Source: Brevibacillus centrosporus (lineage in GTDB: Bacteria; Bacillota; Bacilli; Brevibacillales; Brevibacillaceae). Taken from it: a stretch of DNA of 64,000 bases. The position numbers and the translations under genes were made by a program. The notes beneath the pieces are model-generated. The model was given only the letters and a program-made list of their open reading frames with translations. It did not search any database and was not told the DNA's origin. Positions 34,047 through 42,185 of the stretch are shown here, in pieces; position 1 is the stretch's first letter; each line of letters begins with the position of its first letter. The stretch covers positions 1-64,000 of the forward strand of contig NZ_RHHP01000041.1 in assembly GCF_003710815.1 (NCBI RefSeq), read 5' to 3'.

Positions 34047-34475
34047 GTGAAACTTCAATCGGCCTACATTTATTTCGTAGAAGGATCTACTGCTACGCAC
34101 GCGGATATAGAGGACGTGAAAGCAAAGTTTACTCGATATGTCGACATGACAACCAAAACAGGCCAGCAGCTCGGCTGGTCATATGCCGAGGCCGCCTTTC
34201 CTTATACCCTGGAGGAACGAGCGGAGGGCAAAGGCTCCTGGTTCCTGCTCAAAGGAAAAGACCCGAACATGTACAAAGCGATTGTCGTCGGGATCGGCTC
34301 CACTGAAGTAAACGGGCAAGAGATGCACTACATTCAAATCTCACTACCGGATTCAGCTACGCACGGGGACAAAAATAAAGCCAATGAGTACTGCCGTTAT
34401 CTGGCCAAGGATTACAAGGCTGAACTGCATTTGTTCAACAAACGAATTCAGTATTTTCAACCGCGAAAACCATAG
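34047..34475 (+). CDS. DUF1885 family protein
   Basis: A 142-residue soluble protein starting MKLQSAYIYFVEGST, with TKTGQQLGWSYAEAAFPY, YIQISLPDSATHGDKNKANE and YRYLAKDYKAELHLFNKR. These conserved stretches match DUF1885 of Bacillaceae as I recall it; no function is known, though a structure from the family exists. The GTG at 34047 has AGGAG eleven bases upstream; a GTG at 34035 overlaps that site. Followed by its own terminator. Confidence 0.75.
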   Translation: MKLQSAYIYFVEGSTATHADIEDVKAKFTRYVDMTTKTGQQLGWSYAEAAFPYTLEERAEGKGSWFLLKGKDPNMYKAIVVGIGSTEVNGQEMHYIQISLPDSATHGDKNKANEYCRYLAKDYKAELHLFNKRIQYFQPRKP

Positions 34476-34485
34476 CACAACCACC

Positions 34486-34513
34486 AAACAGCTGAGTCAA
34501 TCGGCTGTTTTTT
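34486..34513 (+). terminator. Terminator of the DUF1885 gene
   Basis: AAACAGC (34486-34492) pairs with GCTGTTT (34504-34510), continued by T residues. Confidence 0.75.
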
Positions 34514-34602
34514 CTTTTTTGTATCTCCCTTGCCAGTACATTTCCATAAGGTAGTAAGAAAAGAGAACCTTTACTCGTCAAACAAGAGAGGTGAGGTGAC
34601 TT

Positions 34603-35241
34603 ATGGAAGCGCAGGAATTCATTAATCTGGTGGCTGGTTCCGCCAGGCAAACGTACTTGACGCATCATGTCCTCCCTTCCATTACCATTGCGCAGGCGAT
34701 CCTGGAATCGGGATGGGGGAAAAAGGTGCCGATCGATTCGACGACAGGCAGATCCTCCTATAACTTATTTGGCATCAAAGGGACTGGAACAGCAGGCTCT
34801 GTTAATGTCGTTACCAAAGAAGAGGTAAACGGGAAGATCGTCACGCAAACCGCGCAATTCAAGGCCTATTACAACTACCAGCAGTCTCTGGACGATCATG
34901 CCGACTTTTTGCAAAAACCTTTGTACAAAAAAGTAATCATGGCTGCAACCCCCGAGGAAGCCGCAGAAGCGCTTCAGAAAGCCGGCTATGCCACTGACTC
35001 TAAATATGCAGAAAAGCTAACCACCCTCGTCCGGACATACGATCTGAGCCAATACGACCAGTTTGCTCCCGAAGAGCCCTCCGGCTATCCAGCCTGGAAA
35101 GTCGACCTGGGAACGCGGGCTCTAAAGGAAGGCCTGCTCACTTCCCCTGAATGGCTAAGCAAGCTGGATGAGCCGATGCCTGTTTGGGCCGTACTCGCTG
35201 TAGCCCTTCGCTTGCTCGATAAACAGCGGCAAATGCCTTGA
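34603..35241 (+). CDS. Glucosaminidase domain protein (GH73) without signal peptide
   Basis: A 212-residue protein. Residues 1-155 are a mannosyl-glycoprotein endo-beta-N-acetylglucosaminidase-type domain with the catalytic glutamate Glu35 in IAQAILESGWGK and the NLFGIKG segment, expected to cut the peptidoglycan glycan chain. The C-terminal 50 residues (ALKEGLLTSPEWLSKLDEPM, then VWAVLAVALRLL) resemble tails of phage endolysins. No signal peptide is present, so it may be phage-derived, released by lysis, or active in the mother cell. The ATG follows GAGGTGAGGTG. Confidence 0.8.
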   Translation: MEAQEFINLVAGSARQTYLTHHVLPSITIAQAILESGWGKKVPIDSTTGRSSYNLFGIKGTGTAGSVNVVTKEEVNGKIVTQTAQFKAYYNYQQSLDDHADFLQKPLYKKVIMAATPEEAAEALQKAGYATDSKYAEKLTTLVRTYDLSQYDQFAPEEPSGYPAWKVDLGTRALKEGLLTSPEWLSKLDEPMPVWAVLAVALRLLDKQRQMP

Positions 35242-35251
35242 GCAACACAAA

Positions 35252-35275
35252 AAGACCCTCTTTTCAGAGGGTCTT
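35252..35275 (+). terminator. Hairpin terminator of the glucosaminidase gene
   Basis: AAGACCCTC (35252-35260) pairs with GAGGGTCTT (35267-35275), followed by a weak CCTTATT tail. Confidence 0.65.
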
Positions 35276-35296
35276 CCTTATTCATGAGCACGTTGA

Positions 35297-35659
35297 TCAA
35301 ATCATTTGAGATCGCGATAGTGAAAAAAACCTTCCATCAACCATTCGAATGCCCAAATCAACACAATATTCCAATCCTTGCGTAACTCCGTAAAGAATCC
35401 ACTCGGACGAACGGTGGTTGATATCAAAATCAGTGTAAAGGTCAGTTCCGTCATCGCGGATCTCTTTGCGGTCAGTCACATCGAAAAGGCGTAAGACAAA
35501 GGGCAGTTCAGCAAAAGGGATGGCAAATTTCTTTTCCACTTCCTGCTCAAACTCCTTCGTCATGTTCCACTCTGCCTGGATAGAATGATCATCCTTCCAG
35601 GCGATGCGTATACTCGGGCCTTCTACGTCTGTGGATGATCGCGGGGGATTTGTCTCCAT
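35297..35659 (-). CDS. DUF4912 domain protein
   Basis: A 120-residue protein with the DUF4912 pattern: RIAWKDDHSIQAEW, FVLRLFDVTDRKE, FDINHRSSEWILYGV, LEYCVDLGIRMVDGRFFSLS. This beta-rich fold is found in Firmicutes and resembles Ig- or SH2-like small domains; function unknown. The ATG at 35659 follows GATGGGAGCGA. It lies in front of a secreted protein gene in the same direction but with 110 bases between them. Confidence 0.75.
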   Translation of the reverse strand: METNPPRSSTDVEGPSIRIAWKDDHSIQAEWNMTKEFEQEVEKKFAIPFAELPFVLRLFDVTDRKEIRDDGTDLYTDFDINHRSSEWILYGVTQGLEYCVDLGIRMVDGRFFSLSRSQMI

Positions 35660-35770
35660 TCGCTCCCATCGTTCCTTTCTTTCATGTACTCGCTTTCACC
35701 ATGTATATCGGCTTTTCCACCTATTATACCATGCGAACAAGCCACGTGGGAACGCAAACAAGCTATTATT

Positions 35771-36367
35771 TTATCTTCCAACTGTAAACGTGTTCTCGCC
35801 GACAACGATGTACGACTTGAATTGCTCGGTTTTCATCCGGACCTGAATCGTATACGTTCCATAGGTTTCCAGCTTCGTCGATACGAATGGCTCAGAAAAA
35901 TAGAAGCTATTCGCATTCTGAGTGGAGTATTTCCATTCTTTCCCTTTGTCTACTTCTTTCCCTTCTGGTGAAATCAAGACGAGCTGCATACGCAAATCCT
36001 TGGCGACGGGCGCATTGTCAACCTCTACAAACGCATTAAAGGTACGCGGCACATTTTTATCGCTGTAGCCCTTGATCGGGTTGCTGAAAACGACGGTTTT
36101 ATTCCGCGTTTGCTGAATCCCCTCTAACACCAGAATATTCACGTTTGGCTTAATAATTTCCATTTTCCCGGAGCCTTGATCGTAATTGGCGAACCCGCCC
36201 ATTTTATTGACCAAATCCTCCACCGAATTGGCATTGGACGATCCCATACTGTTCACGATACGTTCTCCGCCCATGAATACTCTCATGGAGCCCTCGCCCA
36301 AAGCAGTGCTTCCTACTCCAGCCACAACAGTCAACGACAACAAGGCCGACAACCATGCTTTTTTCAT
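35771..36367 (-). CDS. Secreted protein with copper-amine-oxidase-N-like stalk
   Basis: A 198-residue exported protein: signal peptide 1-24 (ends STALGEG), a short domain at about 27-75 (RVFMGGERI ... NKMGGFANYDQGSGKMEI) that resembles the amine-oxidase N-terminal stalk repeats of Paenibacillaceae, then a beta-sandwich-like region of about 110 residues (FNAFVEVDNAPVAKDLRMQL and YGTYTIQVRMKTEQ). No anchor. The ATG follows AGGAGGACTAAGAC. I do not know its role; an envelope ligand-binding protein is an inference. Confidence 0.6.
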   Translation of the reverse strand: MKKAWLSALLSLTVVAGVGSTALGEGSMRVFMGGERIVNSMGSSNANSVEDLVNKMGGFANYDQGSGKMEIIKPNVNILVLEGIQQTRNKTVVFSNPIKGYSDKNVPRTFNAFVEVDNAPVAKDLRMQLVLISPEGKEVDKGKEWKYSTQNANSFYFSEPFVSTKLETYGTYTIQVRMKTEQFKSYIVVGENTFTVGR

Positions 36368-36482
36368 GTCTTAGTCCTCCTGTATGTTTGCGCGGCAGCG
36401 CTTGTTATTCCGAATTTTTTCTTACTAGTTTATACGCCTAAACAAGCAAAAAGTTGTGGTCTTGCTCGAACTTTTTTCAACA

Positions 36483-36535
36483 ATATCCACAGTATCCACA
36501 AGTTCAAAACAATCAGGAGGAAAGACTTATGCACA
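36483..36535 (+). promoter_or_regulatory. DnaA-box-like cluster
   Basis: TTATGCACA (36527-36535) is an exact DnaA box (TTATNCACA). Directly adjacent one-mismatch copies ATATCCACA (36483-36491) and GTATCCACA (36492-36500) lie on the same strand. The stretch is non-coding between a secreted protein gene and dapL. Confidence 0.4.
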
Positions 36536-36570
36536 AGAGGTGTGAATAAGAAGGAAGTACCCTTGACAAC

Positions 36571-36601
36571 AAAAGGAGCAGCCTCTACTAAGCTGCTCCT
36601 T
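36571..36601 (-). terminator. Terminator of the dap operon
   Basis: AGGAGCAGC (36574-36582) pairs with GCTGCTCCT (36592-36600); TTTT follows on the - strand just after the dapL stop codon. Confidence 0.8.
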
Positions 36602-36617
36602 CGTATGGAAAAACAGG

Positions 36618-37751
36618 TTATGGTCTCTCAGACAGCTTGGTGAAGTAACGTGAGACGAGATGGATCGCCACCTCGATGGCATCTTCACTAGGCTCGATCT
36701 TGGAATGATGCAGGCCGTACGGGGTATTGACTCCAAGCCAGAACAAGAAGCCAGGAATTTCACTGAGGAAGTATCCGAAGTCTTCTCCGGTCATCGCTTC
36801 CTTGCAATGAATCAGGGTCACGTCTGGGCATTCCTCGGAAACCCATTGCATGAACTCCTCCGTCAATGCCTCTTCATTATAAACCTGGCAATAGCCGCAG
36901 CCATAGTCGATGGTAGCCGTGCACGCAAAGCCCGCTTCTATCCCCTTGACCAGTGCCTCGATGCGACTTTTTACCCGAGCCATGGATTCCATCGAGAACG
37001 TACGGATGGTACCTTCGAGTCTGGCCCGCTCTGCGATAATATTTTGCTTCGTTCCGCTCTCGATTTTACCGACTGTGATGACAGCCGAATCTAGAGGGTC
37101 GATATTCCGGGAAACGATCGATTGCAGCTGCGTCAACAGATGGCTACCAGCTACGACCATGTCATTCGCCTGATGAGGGAACGCCGCATGTCCGCCTTTT
37201 CCCACCAGATCCACAAACAATTCGGACGTATTGGCAAACAGAATGCCCGGCTTCGTCGCGATCTGTCCCACCGGATACTCTGGCGCGATGTGCAGGGCAA
37301 AAATGCAATCGGGTTTCCAAAGAGCAAACTCTTCACTCTGCATCATCGGCAAAGCGCCACCAGGGCCTTCTTCTGCAGGCTGAAAGAGAAACAGCAAATT
37401 GTCCGCAATCGGATGATGAACAAAATGCGTCACTAATCCAAGGGCAATCGACATGTGCATGTCATGACCGCAAGCGTGCATAAAGCCTTCATGCAAGGAA
37501 CGGAAAGGATAGGACGTCTCCTCAGCTATCGGGAGCCCGTCCATATCTGTACGCCATGCAATCGTGCGCTTTGGATCAGTCCCTGGAATTCTTACGAGAA
37601 TCCCTGTACGCCACGTCTGAATCTGAACACGGTCCTGTGGCAGGCCTTCCAAATAGCGGAGCAAATATTGCTGGGTTTTCACTTCTTGAAACCCTGGCTC
37701 CGGTATTTGATGGAGGTCACGCCGAATCTGTACAAACGTAGATGTAGCCAT
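36618..37751 (-). CDS. dapL: N-acetyl-LL-diaminopimelate deacetylase
   Basis: A 377-residue M20 amidohydrolase that removes the acetyl group from N-acetyl-diaminopimelate in the acetylase branch of lysine and cell-wall synthesis. Metal-site motifs: HACGHDMHM (about residues 92-100), PAEEGPGG (catalytic Glu), HAAFPHQANDM and a C-terminal GLHHSKIEP. Last gene of the operon dapH-aminotransferase-dapL, starting four bases after the aminotransferase stop. Context settles the function among the related hippurate hydrolase-type proteins. Regulated by the upstream lysine riboswitch. Confidence 0.9.
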   Translation of the reverse strand: MATSTFVQIRRDLHQIPEPGFQEVKTQQYLLRYLEGLPQDRVQIQTWRTGILVRIPGTDPKRTIAWRTDMDGLPIAEETSYPFRSLHEGFMHACGHDMHMSIALGLVTHFVHHPIADNLLFLFQPAEEGPGGALPMMQSEEFALWKPDCIFALHIAPEYPVGQIATKPGILFANTSELFVDLVGKGGHAAFPHQANDMVVAGSHLLTQLQSIVSRNIDPLDSAVITVGKIESGTKQNIIAERARLEGTIRTFSMESMARVKSRIEALVKGIEAGFACTATIDYGCGYCQVYNEEALTEEFMQWVSEECPDVTLIHCKEAMTGEDFGYFLSEIPGFLFWLGVNTPYGLHHSKIEPSEDAIEVAIHLVSRYFTKLSERP

Positions 37752-37755
37752 TTGC

Positions 37756-38967
37756 CTACGCCTCCTGTGCCGGACTTGACGTTTTCAGCTGGCGCGCAAA
37801 CACGGCAAGGAAGTGATCCACATCTTCTTTGGTGAGTGTGAGCGGCGGCAGCAATCGAACGATCGTCTTTTGCGTAACGTCGACCAAGATTCCTTCTTCG
37901 AGCAAATTGCTCTGCAGACGGCTTGCTTCTTCAGGCGTGACAGATAGCGGGATCCCAACCATCATGCCCTTTCCGCGCAATGCTTGAAGCTGCTCGGGAA
38001 GCCTTGAACGCAAATCCTCCAAGCCAGACCACAGATACTCAATCACCTCAGCAACAGAAGAGGAAAAATCCGGGTCAAGCAGTTCATCCATCACTGCATT
38101 CCCAAGTGCAGCTGAAAGTGGCGATGGAGCAAATGTCGTACCGTGATCACCTGGCTTGAACTGGTTCATCAGCTTCGTTCCAGCGATCACCCCACCGAGA
38201 GGCAATCCGCCACCGACGCCTTTGGCGAAGAGAATCAGGTCTGGAGTCACTCCTGCATGCTGATAAGCAAAAAGCTTACCGGTGCGACCCATGCCTGTTT
38301 GAATTTCGTCCATGGCAAACAACATGCCTTCTTCTCGGCAAATCGTTTCTACCTCGCGCAGGAACGATTCCGTGAGGGGAACTACACCACCGGATCCAAG
38401 CACGGGCTCCATCAAGACAGCTGCAGGTTTGGCTTCGCGACAGATGGCTCGAAGCCCCTCTGTATCTTCTGCATCCAGCTCATATACCGGGAATGCTGGT
38501 TGCGGGAAATCCTGATAGACATGGGCTTGTCTGGTCAGACGAACCGCTCCAAGCGTGCGGCCGTGGAAGCTGTTGCGCAGGACAACAATTCCTTCGCGAC
38601 CTGCCCCATCCGTTTTCGTCCATTTGTGGATCAGTTTAATCGCCGATTCAGTCGCCTCTGCTCCCGAATTGGTGAAAAAGACTTTACCCGCAATGGTGTT
38701 CTCAACCAATCGCTTGGCCAATCGAATGGCTGGCTGGTTGAGAAACACGTTGGAGATATGCAAAAACAGATCGCCCTGCTCATGCAAAGCTCTCAAAACA
38801 CGGGGATGGGAATGTCCGAGCACATTGACCGCAAGGCCGGTAAACAAGTCAAGATAGCTTTTGCCATTGGTGTCGTACAGGTAGTTGCCTTCGCCTTTTG
38901 CAATCGCAATAGGCAACCGTTTGTATGTGGATACAATGTATTGTTCATCGAGTGAGCGCCAATCCAT
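37756..38967 (-). CDS. Class III aminotransferase, probable N-acetyl-LL-diaminopimelate aminotransferase
   Basis: A 403-residue PLP aminotransferase of the ArgD/ornithine type. Motifs: LFTGLAVNVLGHSHP, FFTNSGAEATESAIK, FHGRTLGA, AMDEIQTGMGRTGK and PLP lysine in ILFAKGVGGGLPLGG. By sequence it looks like acetylornithine aminotransferase, but it sits between dapH and dapL (gaps of 13 and 4 bases) under a lysine riboswitch. I therefore infer that it performs the acetyl-diaminopimelate transamination, the job for which B. subtilis uses a class I enzyme; ArgD of E. coli is known to do the equivalent step. Confidence 0.75.
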   Translation of the reverse strand: MDWRSLDEQYIVSTYKRLPIAIAKGEGNYLYDTNGKSYLDLFTGLAVNVLGHSHPRVLRALHEQGDLFLHISNVFLNQPAIRLAKRLVENTIAGKVFFTNSGAEATESAIKLIHKWTKTDGAGREGIVVLRNSFHGRTLGAVRLTRQAHVYQDFPQPAFPVYELDAEDTEGLRAICREAKPAAVLMEPVLGSGGVVPLTESFLREVETICREEGMLFAMDEIQTGMGRTGKLFAYQHAGVTPDLILFAKGVGGGLPLGGVIAGTKLMNQFKPGDHGTTFAPSPLSAALGNAVMDELLDPDFSSSVAEVIEYLWSGLEDLRSRLPEQLQALRGKGMMVGIPLSVTPEEASRLQSNLLEEGILVDVTQKTIVRLLPPLTLTKEDVDHFLAVFARQLKTSSPAQEA

Positions 38968-38980
38968 GTTCCTGCACCCC

Positions 38981-39691
38981 TTACAGCTGACGTAGCTCCT
39001 GCTTGATTTCTGTCTTGGAACGAGTTTTTTCGTCGATTTGCTTGATCACACGCGCTGGTGTACCCGCTACTACTGTGTACGGCGGTACGTCTTCGATCAC
39101 GACTGCACCTGCTGCTACAACTGCGCCTTTTCCTACGCGGATTCCCTCGAGGATGACTGCATTCGCGCCGATGAGAACATCGTCTTCAACCACAACTGGC
39201 TGTGCAGATGGTGGTTCGATTACGCCTGCAATGACAGAGCCTGCTCCAATATGGCAGTTTTTTCCGATTGTGCCACGGCCGCCTACTACAACGTTCATAT
39301 CGATCATGGTGCCTTCACCGATCACTGCACCAATATTGATCGATGCCCCCATCATAATAACTGCGTTGTTTCCGATGGTTACTTGGTCGCGGATGATGGC
39401 ACCTGGCTCGATGCGGGCTTGAATGCCTTTGGTATCCAGCAATGGAATCGCGGAATTGCGACGGTCACTTTCAACTACATAGTCTTCGATTTTCTCAGCG
39501 TTTTGAGCGAGTACCGGCTCGATTTCTTTCCACTCACCAAACACTACGCCGGTATTACCTGTAATGAATGCTTTTGCACTCGCCCCAAAATCGATGCCTT
39601 CCAAATTTCCTTTTACGTATAGTTTCACAGGGGTTTTCTTTTCGCTTTTTTGAATAAACGAGATAATTTCATTCGCATCCATCATGTTCAC
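38981..39691 (-). CDS. dapH: Tetrahydrodipicolinate N-acetyltransferase
   Basis: A 236-residue enzyme, the family's usual length. The N-terminal helical domain is followed by a left-handed beta-helix of hexapeptide repeats (GNNAVIMMGASINIGAVIGE, VIAGVIEPPSAQPVVVEDDV). It acetylates tetrahydrodipicolinate with acetyl-CoA, opening the acetyl branch of diaminopimelate/lysine synthesis. The GTG at 39691 is eight bases from AGGAGG; an ATG at 39685 is too far. First gene of the operon; a lysine riboswitch precedes it by about 150 bases. Confidence 0.92.
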   Translation of the reverse strand: MNMMDANEIISFIQKSEKKTPVKLYVKGNLEGIDFGASAKAFITGNTGVVFGEWKEIEPVLAQNAEKIEDYVVESDRRNSAIPLLDTKGIQARIEPGAIIRDQVTIGNNAVIMMGASINIGAVIGEGTMIDMNVVVGGRGTIGKNCHIGAGSVIAGVIEPPSAQPVVVEDDVLIGANAVILEGIRVGKGAVVAAGAVVIEDVPPYTVVAGTPARVIKQIDEKTRSKTEIKQELRQL

Positions 39692-39845
39692 AGGTAGATC
39701 CTCCTTTTAGTCAAAACCATTTGAAAAATGTATGGCAAAGGCCGCTTCCCGAAACATAGGGGCGCATCGTTTGCCTGATGTAAATAAGCATGCCACATAC
39801 ATCCTTATTTACTAAAAAACCACTTCCAAAACAAGTTTTCCGAAG

Positions 39846-40090
39846 ACGAAAAAAAGCAATGAGTGCATGCGCCAACTCATTGCTTTCGATATCTCGGCAG
39901 CAAATCGTAAATAGCGCTCCACAAGAGCCGTTCTGCTCTCGTGACAGGATGATCATTTTTTACGAGCACCCCAACCCTTGTTATTCAGGGGAATAACAAA
40001 AGCTTCGGCGCCTTAGCCTTTCCTTCCTTCCCTGCCCCCGGACAGATTGCGAAAAGATGTACTCTTCCTCAGCGCACCTCTATTTAGACT
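39846..40090 (-). promoter_or_regulatory. Lysine riboswitch (L-box) with terminator
   Basis: The - strand shows L-box landmarks in order: AATAGAGGTGCGC, AAGAGTA, GGAAAGGCTAAGGCGCCGAAG, a long arm around GGGTTGGGGTG, CTGTCACGAGAG and CTCTTGTGGAGCGCTATTTA (aptamer about 40088-39908). It ends in a 12-bp terminator stem (AAAGCAATGAGT / ACTCATTGCTTT, 39853-39886) with a T run. Lysine binding is expected to stop transcription of dapH and the genes behind it. Confidence 0.9.
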
Positions 40091-40177
40091 AACTTTATTG
40101 ATAATTTCACTTAACTCTACCAAAATCGCATCGGTGTGGCAACAGTTTCTGAGAAAGAAAAAATCCGTATTGACAAA

Positions 40178-40223
40178 GAGAATCATTTTCATTAATTTGT
40201 ATCTGAGAATGATTTTCATTATC
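40178..40223 (+). promoter_or_regulatory. Two Fur boxes upstream of the flavodoxin gene
   Basis: Nineteen-base sites GAGAATCATTTTCATTAAT (40178-40196) and GAGAATGATTTTCATTATC (40205-40223) closely match the Fur consensus GATAATGATTATCATTATC. The first follows a TTGACA -35 element (40170-40175), so iron-bound Fur would cover the promoter. Confidence 0.85.
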
Positions 40224-40245
40224 TGATTGGAGGACATTGAATTTT

Positions 40246-40689
40246 ATGGCAAACATTTTGATGGTTTACGCAAGCATGTCAGGAAACACGCAAGAAATCG
40301 CGGAAGCAATCGCAGAAGGCGTTCGTTCCACGGGCGCTACGCTCGAAATAAAAGAAGTATTTGACGCAACGGCACAGGAGATGGAATCGTACGACGCGAT
40401 TCTACTTGGGGCATATACGTGGGGAGATGGAGAGCTTCCGGATGAGTGCATGGATTTTTATGACGGCATGGATACCATCAGTCTTGCCGGCAAAAAAGTC
40501 GCCGCTTTCGGTTCATGCGACTCCGCATATGAGCATGTCGGTGCCGCTGTAGACATTTTCTTGCAAAAAGCACGTGAATGCGGTGCGGAAACACCTTTGG
40601 AGGGTTTGAAAATCGAGCTCGCCCCGACACCTAAGGAAGTCGAGGTTTGCAAAGCCTTTGGCGTATCCTTTGTTGAGCTCCTCGGCTAG
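40246..40689 (+). CDS. Flavodoxin
   Basis: A 147-residue short-chain flavodoxin. The FMN phosphate loop ASMSGNTQEIA (residues 9-19) and the isoalloxazine loops YTWGDGELPDE and FGSCDSAYEHVGAA are typical. It carries single electrons in place of ferredoxin when iron is scarce, matching the double Fur box upstream and the behaviour of B. subtilis ykuN/ykuP flavodoxins. The ATG at 40246 lies twelve bases after GGAGG; a TTG at 40237 is too close to the site. Divergent from the lysine riboswitch operon. Confidence 0.92.
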   Translation: MANILMVYASMSGNTQEIAEAIAEGVRSTGATLEIKEVFDATAQEMESYDAILLGAYTWGDGELPDECMDFYDGMDTISLAGKKVAAFGSCDSAYEHVGAAVDIFLQKARECGAETPLEGLKIELAPTPKEVEVCKAFGVSFVELLG

Positions 40690-40772
40690 CTCCAACGACC
40701 CTATCCTTTACAGCAGAAAGCGCATATGATAAAATTTTCCTCCCACATTTTTTGTTTGAGGAGGAAGAACCC

Positions 40773-41321
40773 TTGCAACTACATACGGATTCCATTTATT
40801 TGCGCCCTCTGCAAGAAAAAGACGTAGATGAACTACTCGAACTGCGTGTACGAAATCATCCGTTTCTTCAGCCTTTTGAGCCGATTCGCCCTGCTTCCTT
40901 CCATACCCGCGAAGGTCAGCAGGAGCAAATCGAGCAGTCTATTCGGGATTTTGCCAATGATCGCGGCTTTGCCTTCGGTGTTTTTTTGCAAGAAAACGAG
41001 CAAATGATCGGAAGGGTCGCTTTATCCAACGTAGTGCGAGGGGTATGGCAGAACGCTACATTGGGCTACTTCCTCGATCAATCGCACAATGGCAAAGGGT
41101 ACACGACACAGGCTGTAAGGCTCGCCTTGCAATTCGCTTTTACTAAAGCCCAATTGCACCGTGTTCAGGCTGGCGTGATGCCTCATAACGCAGGCTCAAT
41201 CCGCGTGCTGGAAAAGAACGGGTTCCGCTATGAAGGAAAATCTTTACGGTACCTGAAAATCAACGGTGCCTGGGAAGACCATAACATGTATGCCATTACG
41301 GCTGAAGAGTGGACTTTGTAA
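40773..41321 (+). CDS. GNAT N-acetyltransferase, RimJ/RimL type
   Basis: A 182-residue acetyltransferase with the RimJ-like start DSIYLRPLQEKDVDELLELR, the acetyl-CoA-binding strand and loop ATLGYFLDQSHNGKGYTTQA and the C-terminal IRVLEKNGFRYEGKSL. These enzymes acetylate N-termini of ribosomal proteins or other substrates. I chose the TTG at 40773 because GAGGAGG lies about ten bases upstream; earlier in-frame codons overlap it. The 3' end overlaps the convergent EcsC gene by 26 bases. Confidence 0.85.
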   Translation: MQLHTDSIYLRPLQEKDVDELLELRVRNHPFLQPFEPIRPASFHTREGQQEQIEQSIRDFANDRGFAFGVFLQENEQMIGRVALSNVVRGVWQNATLGYFLDQSHNGKGYTTQAVRLALQFAFTKAQLHRVQAGVMPHNAGSIRVLEKNGFRYEGKSLRYLKINGAWEDHNMYAITAEEWTL

Positions 41322-42147
41322 CGTCCACAGGCTCTTTGGCCTGTCTCAACCGCTCCAGGATGCGCCTCTTGCGGTACAGCATCATCCCCGCTTCGGCGAC
41401 ATCCTGAACGGTGGAGCGATTGAGGTAGGCACCAAAAAGGATACCTGCGATTGGAACCAGCTGAAACAGCTTCTTCCATCCGAAATTCTCCGTATAGGTC
41501 ACCACGACCTCTCGCCATCCCTGCAGCTGGGCCATCACATCCTTTTGTGCCGCCGGATTGTCAAACTGCGAAAGCTCTTCGAGAATCGCCTTTTTTCCTA
41601 CGATATCAGAAGAAGCAAACTGCAGACATTTCACGACAAACAAACGCTCCCGCTTCTCCTCAGGACGATAGCCGTAGCTGAGCGCCATCTCCTGCAAGAC
41701 CTTCAACGAAGTACCCAGCAAAAGCGGTATATCCAGAGCAAGCGTGAAAATGCCGCCAATCCCCGTAGTGGCCCCCTGTACGGTAGCAAACGTAGAGCGT
41801 GACTCACTCAGCTCACGTGCTACATCATCCATCAGTTTTACTGGAGCTTGTGCTGCCACATAAGCCACCTCACCTGAGGGCTGTCCTGCTCCTGCCATTC
41901 GCGAGCGAAACCTGCTGTACACCGCTTCATCTTGAACCAGATACGATCCGCCTGTCTCCAAAAAGACAGCCATCTCGTCAACGGCTGTTCCTAGCTTTTC
42001 CCGGACGAAATTCGGCGTGATTCGATCTAGAAGAACGAAAGGTAGGCGTCCAAGCTTTTCCCAAAACCAGAGATCCTTTTGCTCGCTCTCCCATTTCTCC
42101 ACTTCTTTTAATCCCTGAAGTAATTGATCCTTTGTCTCTATCTCCAT
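41296..42147 (-). CDS. EcsC family protein
   Basis: A 283-residue EcsC-domain protein: an amphipathic alpha-helical N-terminal half, hydrophobic segment TGIGGIFTLALDIPLLLGTS, then YGYRPEEKRERLFVVKCLQF and a second hydrophobic region VPIAGILFGAYLNRS. EcsC is linked to the Ecs ABC transporter in B. subtilis, but ecsA/ecsB are not here, as for many stand-alone EcsC paralogues. The ATG at 42147 follows AAGGAGGCTACAG. Peripheral membrane location is inferred; molecular function is unknown. Confidence 0.8.
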   Translation of the reverse strand: MEIETKDQLLQGLKEVEKWESEQKDLWFWEKLGRLPFVLLDRITPNFVREKLGTAVDEMAVFLETGGSYLVQDEAVYSRFRSRMAGAGQPSGEVAYVAAQAPVKLMDDVARELSESRSTFATVQGATTGIGGIFTLALDIPLLLGTSLKVLQEMALSYGYRPEEKRERLFVVKCLQFASSDIVGKKAILEELSQFDNPAAQKDVMAQLQGWREVVVTYTENFGWKKLFQLVPIAGILFGAYLNRSTVQDVAEAGMMLYRKRRILERLRQAKEPVDVTKSTLQP

Positions 42148-42185
42148 CTGTAGCCTCCTTGGGAAAAATCATCGTGTTCCTTATG

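Noticed and set aside
39711..39956. 81-codon - strand frame before dapH
   Set aside because: It lies across the lysine riboswitch terminator and leader.
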